Of a DNA stretch of 64,000 nucleotides, positions 25,648 through 34,786 are shown one piece after another. Below the pieces are notes generated by a model, which was not told the DNA's origin, did no database searches, and saw only the letters and a program-made list of their open reading frames with translations. How positions within the stretch are numbered: the first letter of the stretch is position 1; each line of letters begins with the position of its first letter. The DNA lies in NCBI RefSeq assembly GCF_004786015.1, contig NZ_CP032096.1, positions 434,001-498,000 of the forward strand. Direction: 5' to 3'. This DNA is from Hydrogenovibrio crunogenus. Lineage in GTDB: Bacteria > Pseudomonadota > Gammaproteobacteria > Thiomicrospirales > Thiomicrospiraceae. The translations under genes were made by a program, and so were the position numbers.

Positions 25648-27921
25648 TTATTGTGTGATTTTCATAAAGACTTGCGGTAATTTTTCCGGCAGCTTGTCGA
25701 CATGGTCAATGACGGTATAGTGATTGTCAAAAATGGTTTCGACGTATTCGTCGGCGTTCGGGTCTAAAGTAATGCAGTAAGAATAGATCCCTTTGCTTTT
25801 CAGTTCTTCGACCGCTTTATGCGTGTCTTGAATTAACACCTGTGGGTCTTTTGTGTCAATATCCGCCGGTTCGCCATCCGTTAGAATCAGCATCAGTTTT
25901 TTCTCAGCTTGTTGGGCTTCAAGATAATGTGCTGCATGACGCATGGCGGCTCCCATTCGGGTGGAATAAGAGGCTTCCATGGCAGCAATGCGAGACTTGA
26001 CCTCGTCGCCATAATGCTCTGAATAGCCTTTGATATGCTGATAGCGAACTTCATGACGCGTATCAGAGCAAAAACCGCCAATGGCAAATTTATCCCCTAG
26101 TTGTTCGATGGTCCAAGCAGTGATAGCAAGAGCTTCTTCGCTTAACTCCAGTAAGGTTTGACCCGTTTCCTGGTTGCGTTCATTCAGAGATTGTGATGTA
26201 TCCACCAGTAACATGACCGCAATGTTTCGGCTGTCGGTGGTGTGGCTGTAGTTGATTCGAGGGTCAGGTGCTTGTCCGCTTTTAAAATCAATGACCGAGC
26301 GGATCGCAACATCCAAATCCAGCTCTTCGCCTTCTTCCTGAAAACGAATGCGTTTTTTATTTTGCGGTTTGAGGGCTTCAATCATTTTTTTCAAACGTTT
26401 GGCCAAGCCATCATGTTTTTCCATCAAACGGTCAATTTTGTTTGAATCTCCAGAAGGGTGTAAACGTTCATAGACCGTCGCCCAGTCAGGACGATAGCTT
26501 TCGGAGATATAATCCCATTCGTCATAGTGGCGGGGAGGTAAGCTGTTGGCATCGTCAACGACTTTTTCATCGGAGTGATATTCATTGTTATGGAAATCTT
26601 CCGCTTCGTCATTTTCTTCGTGATGGAACCAGATAAAGCGATTGTCATCTCGATAACTGACTTCGGTGTCGTCAAAGAAAACGTTTGGCAGGCTGTCGGT
26701 TTTTTTGCGTGACTTCACATAGAAGTTCGTGCCCAGTTTGGCCATGTCTTGTGTAGTGGAGGTTTCGCCTTTTTCCGTTAAAATGGCATTGAATTGAGTA
26801 CGGAAATCTTCGATCAGCGGGTTTTGCGGATCAAATGTTTCATCCATCAAAGCACGGGACAAACGGGTGGAGCGGTATCTTAAACAGGCTTGTTGGGTTG
26901 GGTCGCAGGCACCTTTTTCCGGCACAGGGTGCAGTGCCAGAAACAAAGGCTTTAACCCAGGAAAACGTTGAATGGCCAGTCTTTCTACTCGGCAGTCTTC
27001 AAAAATGGAAATGAAAAGTTGCATGTGCGGGGCGAAATTATCTGCCATCAACTTGGTAGACCATTCTTTGTGCGCCATCATGTGAGCCAGCATGGCGCGA
27101 TAGCGATCTAATCCACTGATGCCGTTTTCCTCTTCATACACATCCGGCACAGCAATGAGTTCTTCATCCAGATAAGGAACGGGTTTTCGAAGTTGATCAA
27201 ATGCAGTGGAGAAAACCGAAAAAGGCCGGTCGCAATCCCACATACAATCTTTTAGCATATCCAAATGGCGTTCGACGTCTTTGAAGGTGGTGCCTTGACG
27301 TTCACGTTGGATGATGCTTTTGGCATCGTGCGATTCTAAGCTGAAATAGGCAATTTGCTGATCGGGTGCATCATTATAGTTGCGCGCGCCATAATCGATA
27401 AAATTACGGATTCCAGCCAGACTCAATTTGGAAATTAGTTGTGGCATGGATTCCAGCAAGGGAATCATTCCTGGGCTTTCATACAAAGAGTGGTGACCAT
27501 GAATGACGGTTTGCGTTTTATCGACATATTCATCAATAATGTCTAGATAGTGCTGAAGGTCTTCCAATGTGTCGATGCGTCGGCAGACACTGCTGAGTGA
27601 GGCCAAAAAAGGAATTAAGGCTTTTTTGTTAGGGCTACGCGCCAGTTTATAACCATAGTCGGCCACCATTTTCATGGTGCCCTTTCCTATATGAGAGGCG
27701 ATTTCCGGCATAATTTCGAGGTAAACCAGAACGGGTTCAACCCCCATGCCTATCTTACAAAGGAAGTTGGCACCATCAATATAGGCCGTCACCCCTTCGT
27801 CTGAAAGTTGCTGGGTCGCCTCTTCGATACACGCTGGAAAAACTTCCAGGGCTTTTGGGAAATTACAGGTGAATTTGTCTTGATACTCAGAAACGACTTC
27901 TGTTATGACGTCTGCATTCAT
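25648..27921 (-). CDS. cbbO: CbbO of the form II RuBisCO operon, von Willebrand factor A activase subunit
   Basis: A 757-residue protein with a long N-terminal helical region that in this family binds CbbQ and RuBisCO, an acidic central stretch around residues 430-470 (HHEENDEAEDFHN), and a C-terminal vWA domain. The MIDAS metal site is visible as MLLVDTSQSLNER and later STRMGAAMRH and LTDGEPADID. With CbbQ it forms a AAA+ machine that removes inhibitory sugar phosphates from RuBisCO. It is 86 bp downstream of cbbQ, with a CCAGGCCTGG palindrome between. It is the paralogue of the cbbO at 35711. Confidence 0.93.
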   Translation of the reverse strand: MNADVITEVVSEYQDKFTCNFPKALEVFPACIEEATQQLSDEGVTAYIDGANFLCKIGMGVEPVLVYLEIMPEIASHIGKGTMKMVADYGYKLARSPNKKALIPFLASLSSVCRRIDTLEDLQHYLDIIDEYVDKTQTVIHGHHSLYESPGMIPLLESMPQLISKLSLAGIRNFIDYGARNYNDAPDQQIAYFSLESHDAKSIIQRERQGTTFKDVERHLDMLKDCMWDCDRPFSVFSTAFDQLRKPVPYLDEELIAVPDVYEEENGISGLDRYRAMLAHMMAHKEWSTKLMADNFAPHMQLFISIFEDCRVERLAIQRFPGLKPLFLALHPVPEKGACDPTQQACLRYRSTRLSRALMDETFDPQNPLIEDFRTQFNAILTEKGETSTTQDMAKLGTNFYVKSRKKTDSLPNVFFDDTEVSYRDDNRFIWFHHEENDEAEDFHNNEYHSDEKVVDDANSLPPRHYDEWDYISESYRPDWATVYERLHPSGDSNKIDRLMEKHDGLAKRLKKMIEALKPQNKKRIRFQEEGEELDLDVAIRSVIDFKSGQAPDPRINYSHTTDSRNIAVMLLVDTSQSLNERNQETGQTLLELSEEALAITAWTIEQLGDKFAIGGFCSDTRHEVRYQHIKGYSEHYGDEVKSRIAAMEASYSTRMGAAMRHAAHYLEAQQAEKKLMLILTDGEPADIDTKDPQVLIQDTHKAVEELKSKGIYSYCITLDPNADEYVETIFDNHYTVIDHVDKLPEKLPQVFMKITQ

Positions 27922-27982
27922 AATCTAACTCATTTGATTGAATGATAAATCGTCACCGCTCATTTTTAGGCGGTGGTTCGGT

Positions 27983-28010
27983 TAAAAATGACCAGGCCTG
28001 GCCGTTTTTA
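27983..28010. repeat. CCAGGCCTGG palindrome between cbbQ and cbbO
   Basis: A 28-bp imperfect palindrome (12 of 14 pairs) with core 27992-28001. Its left-hand three bases on the minus-strand side form the cbbQ stop codon. It may limit readthrough into cbbO. Confidence 0.7.
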
Positions 28011-28808
28011 GCCAAAAATCATTTCAATGGCATTATCAAGGGTCTGACGGATATCAGCATCGTCGGTAATAGGGCGAACCAAAGCCATTTTGCAGGCTTC
28101 AATCGGTGCAATGCCTTGATTAATTAAGGTTGCCGCATACACCATTAGACGCGTTGAAATGCCTTCATCCAGCCCGTGGCCTTTCAGGTTACGAGCTGTT
28201 TCGCCAATTTTAACCAGTTTCTGAGCCGTTTCAGAATCAACGTTTCCTTCTTTTTGTAGGATATGCGCTTCCACTTCAGGTAGCGCATAATCAAAGTCCA
28301 ATGCGCAAAAACGTTGTTTGGTTGATTGCTTTAAATCTTTCATTAGCGATTGATAGCCAGGGTTGTATGAAATCACTAACTGGAAATCAGGGTGAGCTTT
28401 AATCAACTCTCCTTTTTTATCTAAAGACAGTTCGCGACGGTGATCCGTTAACGCATGAATGACAACCATAGTGTCTTGACGTGCTTCAACAATTTCATCT
28501 AAATAACAGATCGCACCATAACGTGCAGCAAGTGTTAAAGGACCGTCTACCCAACGGGTACCATTCGCATCCAGCAGGTATCGTCCAACCAAATCTGAGG
28601 CGGTGATATCTTCATTACACGAAACGGTGATAATCGGCTTACCTAATTTCCAGGCCATGTGTTCCACAAAGCGCGATTTACCACAGCCCGTTGGGCCTTT
28701 AACCATCACGGGTAAGCGAGCCGCATAAGCCGCTTCATAAAGTTCAACCTCATTGGATTGAGCATCATAGAATGGTTCGTTTTCAATTTTGTATTGTGTA
28801 ATGTCCAT
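28008..28808 (-). CDS. cbbQ: CbbQ of the form II RuBisCO operon, MoxR-type AAA+ activase
   Basis: A 266-residue AAA+ protein. Walker A is [11 protein letters not shown] (residues 37-47) and Walker B AICYLDEIVEARQD. STKQRFCALDFDYALPE gives the normal family sequence after the sensor region, for comparison with the altered segment of the second cbbQ. It drives ATP-dependent reactivation of RuBisCO with CbbO. It lies 244 bp after cbbM, from which it is separated by a terminator, so it is probably expressed at a lower level than cbbM. Confidence 0.94.
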   Translation of the reverse strand: MDITQYKIENEPFYDAQSNEVELYEAAYAARLPVMVKGPTGCGKSRFVEHMAWKLGKPIITVSCNEDITASDLVGRYLLDANGTRWVDGPLTLAARYGAICYLDEIVEARQDTMVVIHALTDHRRELSLDKKGELIKAHPDFQLVISYNPGYQSLMKDLKQSTKQRFCALDFDYALPEVEAHILQKEGNVDSETAQKLVKIGETARNLKGHGLDEGISTRLMVYAATLINQGIAPIEACKMALVRPITDDADIRQTLDNAIEMIFG

Positions 28809-28986
28809 ATCAGTTCCCCGTAACGTTTATGGTAGGTATTTCAAAAAATAGAACGTAATTTTTTGGTTATACCGATGAATAAATTAAAGCGATATTAAAG
28901 TCATTTAGGTTTCTGTTCTGCATTGCAAATGGGAAAAGAGAAAATTAAATAACCTTGTTTTTGGCTAGGTTTTTGGTGTGGATGTT

Positions 28987-29020
28987 AAAAAAACCCCTGC
29001 GCGAACGCAGAGGTTTTTTC
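28987..29020 (-). terminator. Terminator/attenuator between cbbM and cbbQ
   Basis: On the minus strand AACCTCTGCG pairs with CGCAGGGGTT (one G-U pair) around a short loop, followed by seven T. Readthrough would feed cbbQ and cbbO. Confidence 0.85.
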
Positions 29021-29052
29021 GGTGTTTAAATAAACATTCGTGAAAGAATGAC

Positions 29053-30432
29053 TTATTTGTGTACGCCCAGTTTCTCTCTCCAACCTGGATAGATTTTGTC
29101 TGCATCTGCAGGGAAAGATTCGAATGCGCGAGCGAACTCTTTGTGATCTTTTGCGAATTCGATTGGGTCTGCACCAGACTTCCAGCACTCGTAAGATTGA
29201 CGAAGTGACGTTGCACCTGCCGCTGGAGAATCGATGTGACCGTAAGAACCACCACCAGAAGTGTTGATAACGTTTCCGTGACCTAGGTTTTCGAAGAAAC
29301 CAGGTAGGCGTAGTGCGTTCATACCACCAGAAATGATAGGCGTTGTTGGCTTCATACCATTCCATTTTTGGTAGAAAGCAGGTCCTTGACACTCATCACG
29401 CTCGATCATGTATGCGATGTTCTTATCAGAAGCATCACCTTCCATTTTACCGTAACCCATTGTACCCACGTGGATACCAGAAGCACCCTGTAGACGAGAG
29501 ATTTTAGCCAAAACGAAAGCAGTGTAACCACGTTTCGCTGAAGGCGAAGTGATCGCACCATGACCTGCACGGTGATAATGTAAGTACTGTGAAGGATAGT
29601 TACGACGAGCCGTCGTAATCATACCAGGGCCACCAACATAACCATCAACCAGGAAAGCAACCTGAGGCGCGTCTGCACCGAAAGTTTCTAGGATGTAATC
29701 TGCACGGTAGCACATTTCATGGTGATCATCTGCAGTGATGTTTGCAGAGAATAACTTTGTTTCACCTGTTTCATCTTGTGCACGCTTCATTGCGTCAGCA
29801 ACTAGAGGAATTACTTTTTTCATTGGGCAGAACGTTTGGTTACCTTGTGGCTCATCGTTTTTGATGAAATCACCACCTAGCCAGAACTGGTATGCAGCAT
29901 CAGCAAATGGCTCAGGACGTAGGCCTAATTTAGGTTTGATGATTGTACCTGCGATGTAACCACCGTTGTCTTTATCACGACCAAGCATTTTCCACATGTT
30001 AGTGATGTCAACAGCAGGACCGTCGAATAGGTGAAGTTTTGTTTCTGGTACCCAGAAGTCAAACATTTGAAGGTTTTTAACGTCGCCCATACCTTGGTTG
30101 TTACCAATGGCAAGAGTCAAGAAAGAAACAATCATTGTTTTACCGTCAAGTCCGTTACGATCGAAAAGATCGAAAGGGTAGGCAACTTTCATGATTCCGT
30201 TTGCTTCGTCGATGTCATAAACAATCGCGTCAACGCCTTTAGTGAAGTCATCTGTTGTACAAACTTCAACGTTTGTTCCAGTTGAAGATTCCGCTGCGAT
30301 ATGTGCAGCCACTTCTAGGTAACCGTAACCAGCAGCAGGTTCCATTGTGTAAGCAACAAGAATGTGGTTCTGACCAGCAATCAGGTCTTCTTCTTTTAGG
30401 CTTAAATCAGCATAACGATTCGACTGATCCAT
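29053..30432 (-). CDS. cbbM: CbbM, form II RuBisCO
   Basis: A 459-residue form II ribulose-1,5-bisphosphate carboxylase/oxygenase. The catalytic residues fall exactly at R. rubrum numbering: Lys166 ([10 protein letters not shown]), and Lys191, Asp193 and Glu194 ([10 protein letters not shown]) which carry the carbamate and Mg2+. Lys329-region motif [11 protein letters not shown] forms loop 6. Form II enzymes work best at high CO2 and low O2. AGAGG lies 8-9 bp before the ATG. Codon use is strongly biased (frequent CTA for Leu, CGT for Arg), indicating very high expression, unlike its cbbQ/cbbO neighbours. It has its own sigma-70 promoter. Confidence 0.98.
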
Positions 30433-30533
30433 GTTTTATACCTCTATATATTGGGACAGCAACTCAGGTAAGCGTGTCCATAATTTTTGTTAAGCGATTG
30501 CGAAAATAGCTTAACCCCGAAATTTGAAAGGTC

Positions 30534-30561
30534 ATTATAGAGGGTGCTCAGATAACTTCAA
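30534..30561 (-). promoter_or_regulatory. Sigma-70 promoter of cbbM
   Basis: On the minus strand TTGAAG (30561-30556) and TATAAT (30539-30534) are 16 bp apart, about 100 bp before the cbbM start. The -35 adjoins the dyads at 30561-30600. Confidence 0.75.
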
Positions 30562-30600
30562 ATCAATAATTTTGATTAAATTGATAGATTATTATCTATA
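30561..30600. promoter_or_regulatory. Two adjacent dyads, candidate CbbR sites for cbbM
   Basis: AATCAA-N5-TTGATT (30561-30577) and TAGAT-N4-ATCTA (30585-30598) lie directly upstream of the cbbM -35 box. LysR-type regulators bind such AT-rich dyads in this position. Binding is inferred. Confidence 0.55.
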
Positions 30601-30647
30601 TTGGTATAAAGGGGTTTAAATAATGCGTAATAGCTCGTAAGAAAGGG

Positions 30648-31592
30648 TTAGCGAAATTGGTTAAACGCCTGTTCGCTGAGTTTTTCACCTTCCATTTTCA
30701 ACAGCTCGATGAGTTTTTCCGCTGCAATAGAAAGCACTTTGCCTTTTGGGTAAGCTAGATACCAATGACGGTTGATTGGAAACCCTTTCACATTGAGAAT
30801 GCTGATTTTACCTTGATTGATTTCTTCCATTAAGGTGGGAACAGAAGCAACCGTGATGCCTAAGTTTTGTAGTAGTCCAAGTCGAATAGGTTCATTGCCA
30901 CCCAGCACCATTTTAATATTGGGCTGAAACTCAAACTCTTCAAAGACTTTTTCAATTTGGGCACGAATACCTGAGCCCGTCTCACGCATTAAAAAAGGTT
31001 CATTGACTAAGTCTTGAATGGCAAGTTGTTTTCCGACCAGGGGGTGGTCGCTGTTGGCTAGAAAGGCCAACGGATTGACGGATAACTGAGAGGATTCAAC
31101 ATTTAAATCTTCCGGGGGTTGTCCGAGCAAATAAAAGTCATCTTTATTGTTGTTGATACGTTCGATCAAACTTTCTTTATTGCCAACCCGCATAATAATA
31201 GTGACATCGGGATAGGATTGCGCGAAATGTTGAATGACCTTAGGGACAAAGTATTGCGCCGTTGAGATGACGGTAAACTTGACGCTGCCTCCGGAAAATC
31301 CCTTGAGGTGGTTTATTTTCTGTTCTGCGATAGACAGTTGCTGCAAGATATTGTTGGCTGAGTCATAAAGAGCTTTGCCGGCCTCTGTTAAATGAGCTTT
31401 GCGACCGATCTGCTCAAACAATGGACTTTCCAAAATCTCAGCCAGTTTCTTAACCTGCATGGAAACCGTTGGTTGAGTGAGGTGAAGCTCCTCAGCTGCC
31501 TTGGAGAAACTGTTATGCCGGGCAATACTTTCAAATACTTGGAGTTGTCTTAACGTGGCGTTTCGAGCCAGGATAGAAATTTTTTCAGGCAT
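30648..31592 (-). CDS. cbbR: CbbR-type LysR regulator, proximal to cbbM
   Basis: A 314-residue LysR-family regulator: N-terminal winged helix (FSKAAEELHLTQPTVSMQVKK) and an effector domain with FLMRETGSGIRAQIE, the CbbR-typical segment that senses metabolites of the Calvin cycle. It is encoded 9 bp downstream of a second cbbR and just upstream of cbbM in the same direction, whereas most cbbR genes are divergent from their target. It likely acts on cbbM, and perhaps the form I operon as well. Confidence 0.9.
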   Translation of the reverse strand: MPEKISILARNATLRQLQVFESIARHNSFSKAAEELHLTQPTVSMQVKKLAEILESPLFEQIGRKAHLTEAGKALYDSANNILQQLSIAEQKINHLKGFSGGSVKFTVISTAQYFVPKVIQHFAQSYPDVTIIMRVGNKESLIERINNNKDDFYLLGQPPEDLNVESSQLSVNPLAFLANSDHPLVGKQLAIQDLVNEPFLMRETGSGIRAQIEKVFEEFEFQPNIKMVLGGNEPIRLGLLQNLGITVASVPTLMEEINQGKISILNVKGFPINRHWYLAYPKGKVLSIAAEKLIELLKMEGEKLSEQAFNQFR

Positions 31593-31601
31593 AATGAATC
31601 C

Positions 31602-32528
31602 TTAACGCGTATCCGACATGGCCAGCAATTTGTTAATGTCGACCGATTTTAGAAATTCTAAAAATGCGACAGCTGGTGGCATGAGTACTTTATCTTGCAT
31701 TTTAGCAATGTACCAGTCGCGGCTCAGAGGAAATCCTTGAACATCGAGAACGGTTAAGTGGCCGTATTTTGCTTCAATGCGAACAGCATGCCGGGCAATG
31801 ACAGAAATACCCAGGCCTGCCATAACTCCTTGCTTGATTGCTTCGGTACTGCCCAATTCCATGTAAGGTTGGATGGCATAGCCTTCTTCGGCAAAGCGCT
31901 CTTCTGTGGCAATACGAATGCCTGAGCCAGCTTCGCGCATTAAAAAGTTTTCATTCACCAGGTCGCTCAATGGAATTTGCTTATGCTTTGCCAGAGGGTG
32001 GTTAGGCGGCGCAGCTACAATCAATTCGTTCTTGAAAAATGGGAAGGCTTCCATTTTTAATTCGGGTGGTACTCTTCCCATAATAGAGAGGTGATATTGG
32101 TTTTGTTTAAGCTCATCTATGATGCGTCTTCTATTAACAACTGTTATGGAAGGAATGACATCCGGGTATTTATTTAAAAATGCCTTCAAAACATAAGGAA
32201 TAAAAAATTTGGCCGGGGTGACAACCGCCAATTTAAGTTCCCCTTCAATTTTATTTTGATCCGTCTTAATGTTGGTGTTAAGGGTCTTAAGCTCTTCTAG
32301 AATGGTGGTGCAGGTCTTAAACATGTGTTCACCTGCGGATGTTAAATAGAGTTTTTTTCCGATGACTTCAATCAATTTAATTTCATTATTTTCTTCCAGA
32401 CGCTTAACTTGAACGGAGACGGCAGGTTGAGAAAGATTAAGTTCTTCGGCTGCTTTTGTGTAACTTAAATGCCTTGAAACAGCCTCGAAAATCCTGATCT
32501 GTTGGGCTGTTATATGTAAGTTTTGCAT
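31602..32528 (-). CDS. cbbR: CbbR-type LysR regulator, divergent from cbbL
   Basis: A 308-residue LysR-family regulator with helix-turn-helix YTKAAEELNLSQPAVSVQVKR and effector domain FLMREAGSGIRIATEERF. It is divergent from cbbL across 221 bp, the classical arrangement for the CbbR activator of a cbb operon. It shares the same architecture as the neighbouring cbbR but differs clearly in sequence, so the pair is not a recent duplication. A near-match of the iterated palindrome (CCAGGCCTGC) is at 31811-31820. Confidence 0.92.
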   Translation of the reverse strand: MQNLHITAQQIRIFEAVSRHLSYTKAAEELNLSQPAVSVQVKRLEENNEIKLIEVIGKKLYLTSAGEHMFKTCTTILEELKTLNTNIKTDQNKIEGELKLAVVTPAKFFIPYVLKAFLNKYPDVIPSITVVNRRRIIDELKQNQYHLSIMGRVPPELKMEAFPFFKNELIVAAPPNHPLAKHKQIPLSDLVNENFLMREAGSGIRIATEERFAEEGYAIQPYMELGSTEAIKQGVMAGLGISVIARHAVRIEAKYGHLTVLDVQGFPLSRDWYIAKMQDKVLMPPAVAFLEFLKSVDINKLLAMSDTR

Positions 32529-32600
32529 TTGGTTTTCCTAATTGGTAAACTCGTAACTGGTTGATATATAAAGTAAATGAAACGAATCATATACATTTGT

Positions 32601-32615
32601 TTATGAATTGTATAA
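32601..32615. promoter_or_regulatory. Dyad TTAT-N7-ATAA, candidate CbbR site for cbbL
   Basis: A symmetric TTAT-N7-ATAA fits the T-N11-A rule of LysR regulators and lies in the cbbR-cbbL intergenic region. A second dyad, GCGTTTT-T-AAAACGC (32675-32689), lies nearer cbbL in the probable leader. Function inferred from position. Confidence 0.45.
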
Positions 32616-32749
32616 CAAATACTCAATATGTCGCCAGATTATTTTAGATAAGATACGAATCACTGAAAGCGGAAGCGTTTTTAAAACGCAATTTAAAAAT
32701 CGTTTTCTCTAACTCTTTTCATGATTAAACTAAAACGAAGAGGTAAACC

Positions 32750-34168
32750 ATGGCTAAGACTTATAACGCCGGTGTAAAAGAATACCGCGAAACGTATTGG
32801 ATGCCAGAATATGAGCCTAAAGACTCAGATTTTCTAGCATGTTTTAAAGTAATCCCACAGGATGGTGTTCCACGTGAAGAAATCGCAGCAGCTGTTGCGG
32901 CAGAATCTTCAACAGGTACATGGACAACTGTTTGGACTGACTTGTTAACAGATCTTGATTATTATAAAGGTCGTGCTTATAAAATTGAAGACGTTCCTGG
33001 TGACGATGCTGCATTTTATGCTTTCATCGCATACCCAATCGATCTATTCGAAGAAGGTTCTGTCGTTTCTGTAATGACATCTTTAGTTGGTAACGTATTC
33101 GGATTTAAAGCACTACGTGCTTGTCGTCTAGAAGATATCCGTTTCCCTCTAGCATATGTTATGACTTGTGGTGGACCTCCACACGGTATTCAAGTAGAGC
33201 GTGACAAAATGGACAAGTATGGTCGTCCAATGTTGGGTTGTACTATCAAGCCTAAACTAGGTCTATCTGCTAAAAACTACGGTCGTGCTGTATATGAGTG
33301 TCTACGTGGTGGTCTAGACTTCACGAAAGATGATGAAAACGTTACTTCTCAGCCGTTCATGCGTTGGAGAGATCGTTTCCTATTCTGTCAAGATGCTATC
33401 GAAAAAGCACAAGCAGAAACAGGTGAGCGTAAAGGTCACTATCTAAACTGTACAGCTGGTACGCCAGAAGAAATGTACGAGCGTGCTGAGTTCGCTAAAG
33501 AAATCGGTACTCCGATCATCATGCACGATTACCTAACAGGTGGTTTCACTGCTAACACTGGTCTTGCGAACTACTGTCGTAAGAATGGTCTGTTATTACA
33601 CATTCACCGCGCAATGCACGGTGTAATTGACCGTAACCCACACCACGGTATTCACTTCCGTGTTTTAACTAAAGCACTACGTCTATCTGGTGGTGATCAC
33701 TTACACTCAGGTACTGTTGTTGGTAAGCTTGAAGGTGACCGTGAAGCAACTCTAGGTTGGATCGATCTTATGCGTGATTCATTCATTCCTGAAGATCGTT
33801 CACGTGGGATCATGTTTGATCAAGACTTTGGTGCAATGCCTGGTGTTATGCCAGTTGCTTCTGGTGGTATCCATGTATGGCATATGCCAGCACTTGTTTC
33901 TATCTTCGGTGATGACTCTGTTCTTCAGTTCGGTGGTGGTACGCTAGGTCACCCTTGGGGTAACGCTGCGGGTGCGGCTGCGAACCGTGTTGCTTTGGAA
34001 GCGTGTGTACAAGCACGTAACGAAGGTAAAGAAGTCGAGAAAGAAGGTAAAGAAATCCTTACTAACGCTGCTAAAGATAGCCCAGAACTTAAGATCGCAA
34101 TGGAAACTTGGAAAGAAATCAAGTTCGAATTCGACACAGTTGACAAGCTAGATGTTAAGCATAAGTAA
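32750..34168 (+). CDS. cbbL: CbbL, form IA RuBisCO large subunit
   Basis: A 472-residue large subunit. The active site is Lys167 ([10 protein letters not shown]) and Lys193, Asp195, Glu196 (DFTKDDENV), with loop 6 [12 protein letters not shown]. The form IA subclass linked with cbbQ-cbbO, not carboxysome genes, applies here: no carboxysome shell genes are in the window. GAGG is well placed before the ATG. It shows the same strong codon bias as cbbM (abundant CTA and CGT), pointing to very high expression. cbbS follows by 24 bp. Confidence 0.98.
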   Translation: MAKTYNAGVKEYRETYWMPEYEPKDSDFLACFKVIPQDGVPREEIAAAVAAESSTGTWTTVWTDLLTDLDYYKGRAYKIEDVPGDDAAFYAFIAYPIDLFEEGSVVSVMTSLVGNVFGFKALRACRLEDIRFPLAYVMTCGGPPHGIQVERDKMDKYGRPMLGCTIKPKLGLSAKNYGRAVYECLRGGLDFTKDDENVTSQPFMRWRDRFLFCQDAIEKAQAETGERKGHYLNCTAGTPEEMYERAEFAKEIGTPIIMHDYLTGGFTANTGLANYCRKNGLLLHIHRAMHGVIDRNPHHGIHFRVLTKALRLSGGDHLHSGTVVGKLEGDREATLGWIDLMRDSFIPEDRSRGIMFDQDFGAMPGVMPVASGGIHVWHMPALVSIFGDDSVLQFGGGTLGHPWGNAAGAAANRVALEACVQARNEGKEVEKEGKEILTNAAKDSPELKIAMETWKEIKFEFDTVDKLDVKHK

Positions 34169-34192
34169 TAGATAATTTAGGAGAATATAATT

Positions 34193-34543
34193 ATGAGTAT
34201 TCAAGATTACCCATCTCGTCTTTCAGATCCACAATCTCGTAAGGCAGAGACGTTCTCTTACCTTCCAAAAATGACGGCTGAGCAAATCAAAGCACAAGTT
34301 CAGTACATCATTGATAAAGGTTGGAACCCAGCAATCGAACATTCAGAGCCAGAGAATGCTTTCTCTTACTACTGGTATATGTGGAAGCTTCCAATGTTCG
34401 GTGAAACTGATGCTGATGCCGTATTGGCAGAAGTAGATGCATGTATCAAAGCTAATCCAAACAACCACGTTCGTTTGATTGGTTATGATAACTATGCACA
34501 GTCTCAAGGTGCGAACATGCTTGTTAAGCGTGGTGATATGTAA
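34193..34543 (+). CDS. cbbS: CbbS, form IA RuBisCO small subunit
   Basis: A 116-residue small subunit: [20 protein letters not shown], then [20 protein letters not shown] and [18 protein letters not shown]. The ribosome site AGGAG precedes the ATG by 9 bp. It assembles with CbbL in the L8S8 enzyme. It is followed by a strong terminator-like hairpin that separates the structural genes from cbbQ-cbbO. Confidence 0.98.
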   Translation: MSIQDYPSRLSDPQSRKAETFSYLPKMTAEQIKAQVQYIIDKGWNPAIEHSEPENAFSYYWYMWKLPMFGETDADAVLAEVDACIKANPNNHVRLIGYDNYAQSQGANMLVKRGDM

Positions 34544-34564
34544 TTTAAATATTACATAACCTTA

Positions 34565-34598
34565 CCCCTCAGGTTTTGCCTGAGGGGCCAAATTTTTT
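34565..34598 (+). terminator. Strong terminator or attenuator after cbbS
   Basis: CCCCTCAGG and CCTGAGGGG form a perfect 9-bp stem with a five-base loop; six T follow after CCAAA. It would set a large step-down in expression before cbbQ. Confidence 0.88.
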
Positions 34599-34678
34599 AG
34601 GGGAGATTAAACAGTGAGTTTAACGCTTCTCTACCCTGGTTTACTTGGGCAGCTTTATACCTCCTGTCTAAGTAACGG

Positions 34679-34706
34679 CCAGCTAGCCCCGAAACTAGCT
34701 GGTTTT
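34679..34706 (+). terminator. Second hairpin between cbbS and cbbQ
   Basis: CCAGCTAG and CTAGCTGG form an 8-bp stem with an eight-base loop, followed by only four T. It could be a weaker second terminator or a 5'-protecting structure for the cbbQ-cbbO message. Nothing else is seen in the 243-bp gap. Confidence 0.6.
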
Positions 34707-34786
34707 CAATCCATTTAGATTTGCTTATTTCAACAAAGTAACTAAATCTAAATATTTTGAATGCTACTTGCCAATGGAGAAAAAAC

